DNA from: Leptidea sinapis
Lineage: Eukaryota; Arthropoda; Insecta; Lepidoptera; Pieridae
Direction of reading: 5' to 3'
Length of the DNA: 64,000 nt
Assembly: GCF_905404315.1 (NCBI RefSeq)
Contig: NC_066269.1
Span: 9,866,501 to 9,930,500 of the forward strand
The notes under the pieces are model-generated. The model was not told the origin of the DNA, did not search any database, and worked only from the letters and a program-made list of their open reading frames with translations. Of the stretch, positions 61,053-64,000 are shown in pieces. The position numbers and the translations under genes were made by a program. How positions within the stretch are numbered: position 1 is the first letter of the stretch; every line of letters begins with the position of its first letter.

Positions 61053-61330
61053 TCCTCTCTGCTTAGCTTCGGTGGAAATGGATCGAGCGGAGAGGAGAGG
61101 AGATGTCTCACTTTTCTATAGAATTTTGTGCCGCGTCGAGCAACAAACATCACGGCGGAGCGGAGATGCGTGTAGATGGGCAGTCGAACGGACCGCGCTC
61201 TCGTGCCCTTTTCCCTGCATACCCGAAAGCATTGCTATAAACACAGCTCACATCTCCTCTCCTCGCGCTTCCTCTCCTCTCCGTTGGTGGAAACCGGGCC
61301 TATGCTGGCTAAAATCAGCAGGCCATATCA
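61053..61330. other. GC-rich segment with purine/pyrimidine inverted arms
   Basis: GGAGAGGAGAGGAGATGT (61089-61106) faces ACATCTCCTCTCC (61250-61262), and GGTGGAAA occurs beside each arm (near 61070 and 61285). The plus-strand frame of 111 codons across it has no recognisable domain; I read the segment as a degraded inverted-repeat element. Confidence 0.45.
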
Positions 61331-61951
61331 GTTGTCCCGGAAGTCCAGTGACAGATGATATTTTGGTAGCCTATCGACTATAGACTCTACTCTACGACTC
61401 CTAATCACATCATTCCTCCACATCCTTTTTTATATATCCGGTGATACTATAAATGATTACAACTCTTGAAAATCGCTTTCTGAGCAACGAATAAAATTTT
61501 TCATACCGAACCTATAATCAATAATTTGTTTTTCACTAATTTTTCATTCTTAATTATTGAACGAATGTGATTGCAGTTATGGTTGGACCCGGAATCTATT
61601 CCTTTTTCTTCTTTCGAGAACTTAATCTATCTTCGTCGGAACTCATTTTTAAAATGAAACATTTACAAAAATAAGTGCAGCGGACGGACTGTTTTGCTAA
61701 CATGTTTTGTTTAAATTGGAGCAACGGACCCAGCCTTTGAAGCGTAACAAACAAACAAATAAACAAAACAAACCGCAATGATATTTATAATACTAGAATA
61801 TCTGCAGCTGAAGTATAGTTTCATTATGTTACAAGTCATTGCATTTAAAATAATAAATAGTTTTATGTACATGAAACGGAGTTTAATATAATAAGACCGC
61901 TTAGTGTTTATTTATGTACTGCTATACAAATATGGATCTTATTGCAACTAT
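61331..61951. other. No feature seen
   Basis: AT-rich, non-coding. Confidence 0.4.
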
Positions 61952-62270
61952 ATTCAAATTCAAATTCATACATTTTTATTCAAGGATTTGAAATCACTGT
62001 TTGAACGTAAAAAACTACTACCCATTCGGAAAGGAATGCCTCAGACCTGAGAAGAACGGGCGCAAGAAACTCAGCGGGCTTCGTTTTTTTATAAAATTTC
62101 GATATAATCAAATTTATAATTTAAACAGTCTGATGGCTGTCGCTCCATTCCCAATCTATGATATTAATAAAAAAGTCATTTATGTTATAACACACCACAT
62201 TACACTTTTAAATCAATTTAAAAATATTATTAAAAAATTGATCCAGATTCCGTTTAAGTTCTAACATAAC
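61952..62270 (-). mobile_element. LINE-B tail with RT tip, inverted
   Basis: TTCAAATTCAAATTCATACA, GCCTCAGACCTGAGAAGAAC then GGGCGCAAGAAACTCAGCGG, and the inverse of an RT tip near 62150-62270. Order matches 20940-21245. Confidence 0.78.
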
Positions 62271-62631
62271 ATTTCAAATGCGACTGGAATCATTGGTTTC
62301 GCACACTACTCAAGATTGAGCATCGTGTCCCGAGATAGAGGTCGACAGATATAAACGTAGACAATGCGACACATTGATGTAAAAATGTTTATGCTATATT
62401 ATAATTAAAATTGTTTGTGGAGACGTACTTGACCCGGTATGTCACGATGTAAAGACGCATTCTCACTTAGCGACTGGAACAATTAATATTTATCTAAACT
62501 AATATTAAAAATAGAAAAAAAAAAATACTCGAAATCTACTAAAACCATTTTAAAAGTTCGGTTGATAACGTCAATTCGAGCTTTATTGGTAAAGTAGAAT
62601 AGAAGTAAACAAGTTTTAATCTATATATAAA
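62271..62631. other. No feature seen
   Basis: AT-rich, non-coding. Confidence 0.4.
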
Positions 62632-62985
62632 CTAGTGGACCCAACAGACGTTGTCCTGTACACACGTCTTAAATTTGAAAAATCGGTCCAGCCGTTAGGA
62701 GGAGTTCACTAACATACACATGAGCAGGAGAATTATATTATATGGACGGAATTGAGAATCTAAGCCAATCTCAAATTCACTGAAACAAACAAAAAAGTCA
62801 TCAAAATCAGTCCAGCCGTTTAGGAGGTAGTTTAATTGTGAATCTAAACCATTTTCGAATCCACCTGAAGACACACACCAATCTCAAATTCACTGGAACA
62901 CACAAAAATATCATCAAAATCGGTCCAGCCGTCTAGGAGGAGTTCAGTGACATACACACGCACACAAGAATTATATATATAAAGA
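62632..62985 (-). mobile_element. Non-autonomous Helitron with internal repeats, complete
   Basis: On the minus strand: A|TCTTTATATATATAATTCTT at the 5' end, and ACAGGACAACGTCTGTTGGG then TCCACTAG|T at the 3' end. Three copies of a CGGTCCAGCCGT.TAGGAGG block (about 62685, 62812, 62922) lie inside, two with CAATCTCAAATTCACTG.AAC beside them. Confidence 0.78.
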
Positions 62986-63205
62986 TAAAGTGAGATGTCT
63001 GATATAAAAATAATGTTTTGTATCATACCTATTTCTGTATTTATATTAGAACTACGAGTATAATATATGAAACAGAGACCAATTTAAAAAAAATATTGTT
63101 TTTTTTGGTTTGCTCCGTAATTACTGAAATGGTGATTTGGTGATAGATGATTCACTTGCAATCAACGATCTCTAAATTAACTGGCAAAAAACTCATAAGG
63201 AGTGT
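62986..63205. other. No feature seen
   Basis: AT-rich, non-coding. Confidence 0.35.
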
Positions 63206-63475
63206 ACCAGTGGGAGGCTCCTTTGCACAGGATGCCGGCTAGATTATGGGTACCGCAACGGCGCCTATTTCTGCCGTGAAGCTGTAATATGTAATCATTA
63301 CTGTGTTTCGGGCAAATGAGACGTAGCATCTTGTGTCTCAGGTGACGAGCGCAATTGTAGTGCCGATCAGAATTTTTGGGTTTTTCAAGAATCCTGAGCG
63401 GCACAGCATTGTAATGGGCAGATTGAATTATCATCAGCTGAACGTCCTGCTCGTCTCATCCCTTCTTTTAATAAA
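63206..63475 (+). mobile_element. SINE-1 copy
   Basis: TACCAGTGGGAGGCTCCTTT to CTCGTCTCATCCCTTCTTTT then AATAAAAAAAC, with a ~40-bp deletion after ACTGTGTTTCGG. Confidence 0.88.
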
Positions 63476-64000
63476 AAAACGTTTAGTTTTTTTTTGTAAA
63501 TGAATGTGGACTTTGGGTGATAAATGAAAAATTCTGAATGAAAATCTAATTCTGCGCACAATTTTGAAACATATAATAATCAAATTAATGCTCAATAAGT
63601 AAGTAAATCATTTATTGGCGATGGTGTATGTCTTAATAACAGACAACTAAATGGATATACTTATGATGAAATAAATCAACTCTTGATAGCCTGCTCTGGT
63701 TTATGTACTCAACATTAATTGGCATTGGATAAGTTATTGACTAGTTCAAATTAAAATTTATTTTAGAAGTCAATTTTTTTCTAGTAATACCTGCTACGAA
63801 TTCGGTCTACAAAAACTGACATAGTGTTCACGCGTCCTTATCACAAACGACCTCAGATTATGGCGTGTCTTTTGCACAGTTTTCCTTGTGTTGTACACAT
63901 ACAAATCTTGTAATTGGTATCGCTTACAATAATTTCCGGATGTGTCTTAGTAAAATATATTATTATTATTATATGGAGCCTCGTACTTCAGGGACATGGG
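63476..64000. other. No feature seen
   Basis: AT-rich, non-coding to the end of the window. Confidence 0.45.

Noticed and set aside
1..64000. Bacterial operon, phage or defence system
   Set aside because: There are no ribosome-binding sites, tight gene packing or long host open frames. Splice sites, SINEs and LINEs show animal nuclear DNA.

Overview
The window looks like 64 kb of nuclear DNA from a moth or butterfly. It is AT-rich, has no bacterial-style gene packing, and is crowded with non-LTR retrotransposons (CR1-like, RTE-like), short SINE-like elements, non-autonomous Helitrons, piggyBac- and Harbinger-type MITEs and a mariner relic. The order is inferred from these repeat types and from one host-gene fragment; the species cannot be named from sequence alone.

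Host gene. I can support only one: two consecutive exons of a CD36 / scavenger-receptor-class-B family gene on the minus strand (9370-9279, N-terminal membrane segment; 3240-3080, start of the extracellular domain). Splice signals and reading phase agree across a 6.0 kb intron. The first exon was not found, and later exons would lie beyond position 1. The rest of the window upstream of 9370 is therefore either a long first intron or intergenic DNA.

Family names used below (mine): LINE-A, a CR1-like element with one nearly complete copy at 8960-5665 and about 15 fragments; LINE-B, whose RT ends in a SINDFLND-type motif and whose tail is rich in TTTGAA; RTE tails, ending in ATGATG-type repeats; SINE-1, about 300 bp, starting CCAGTGGGAGGCTCC on its reference strand, 18 copies or pieces; SINE-2 and SINE-3, both with tRNA-like heads; Helitrons recognised by A|TC...hairpin...CTAG|T.

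Layout. 1-9.4 kb: LINE fragments, two MITEs, the receptor exons, a minisatellite and the main LINE-A. 9.4-20 kb: SINEs, MITEs, a rearranged mariner (DD37D) pseudogene, a Helitron. 20-31 kb: LINE-B RT remnant, three Helitrons, Harbinger-like MITE, SINE-1 copies. 31-46 kb: heavily nested insertions (LINE-B interrupted by an internally deleted RTE and by a MITE; LINE-A split by another repeat; a piggyBac MITE). 46-58 kb: Helitron with a duplicated head, RT fragments, RTE tails. 59.0-60.9 kb: a very regular 43-bp satellite, 43 monomers, with an 86-bp higher-order region. 61-64 kb: LINE-B tail, a Helitron, SINE-1.

No complete host gene, RNA gene, CRISPR array or bacterial-type system was seen. I found no convincing new biochemical system; the most unusual structures are the satellite, the composite Helitron, and the nested or rearranged transposon loci.
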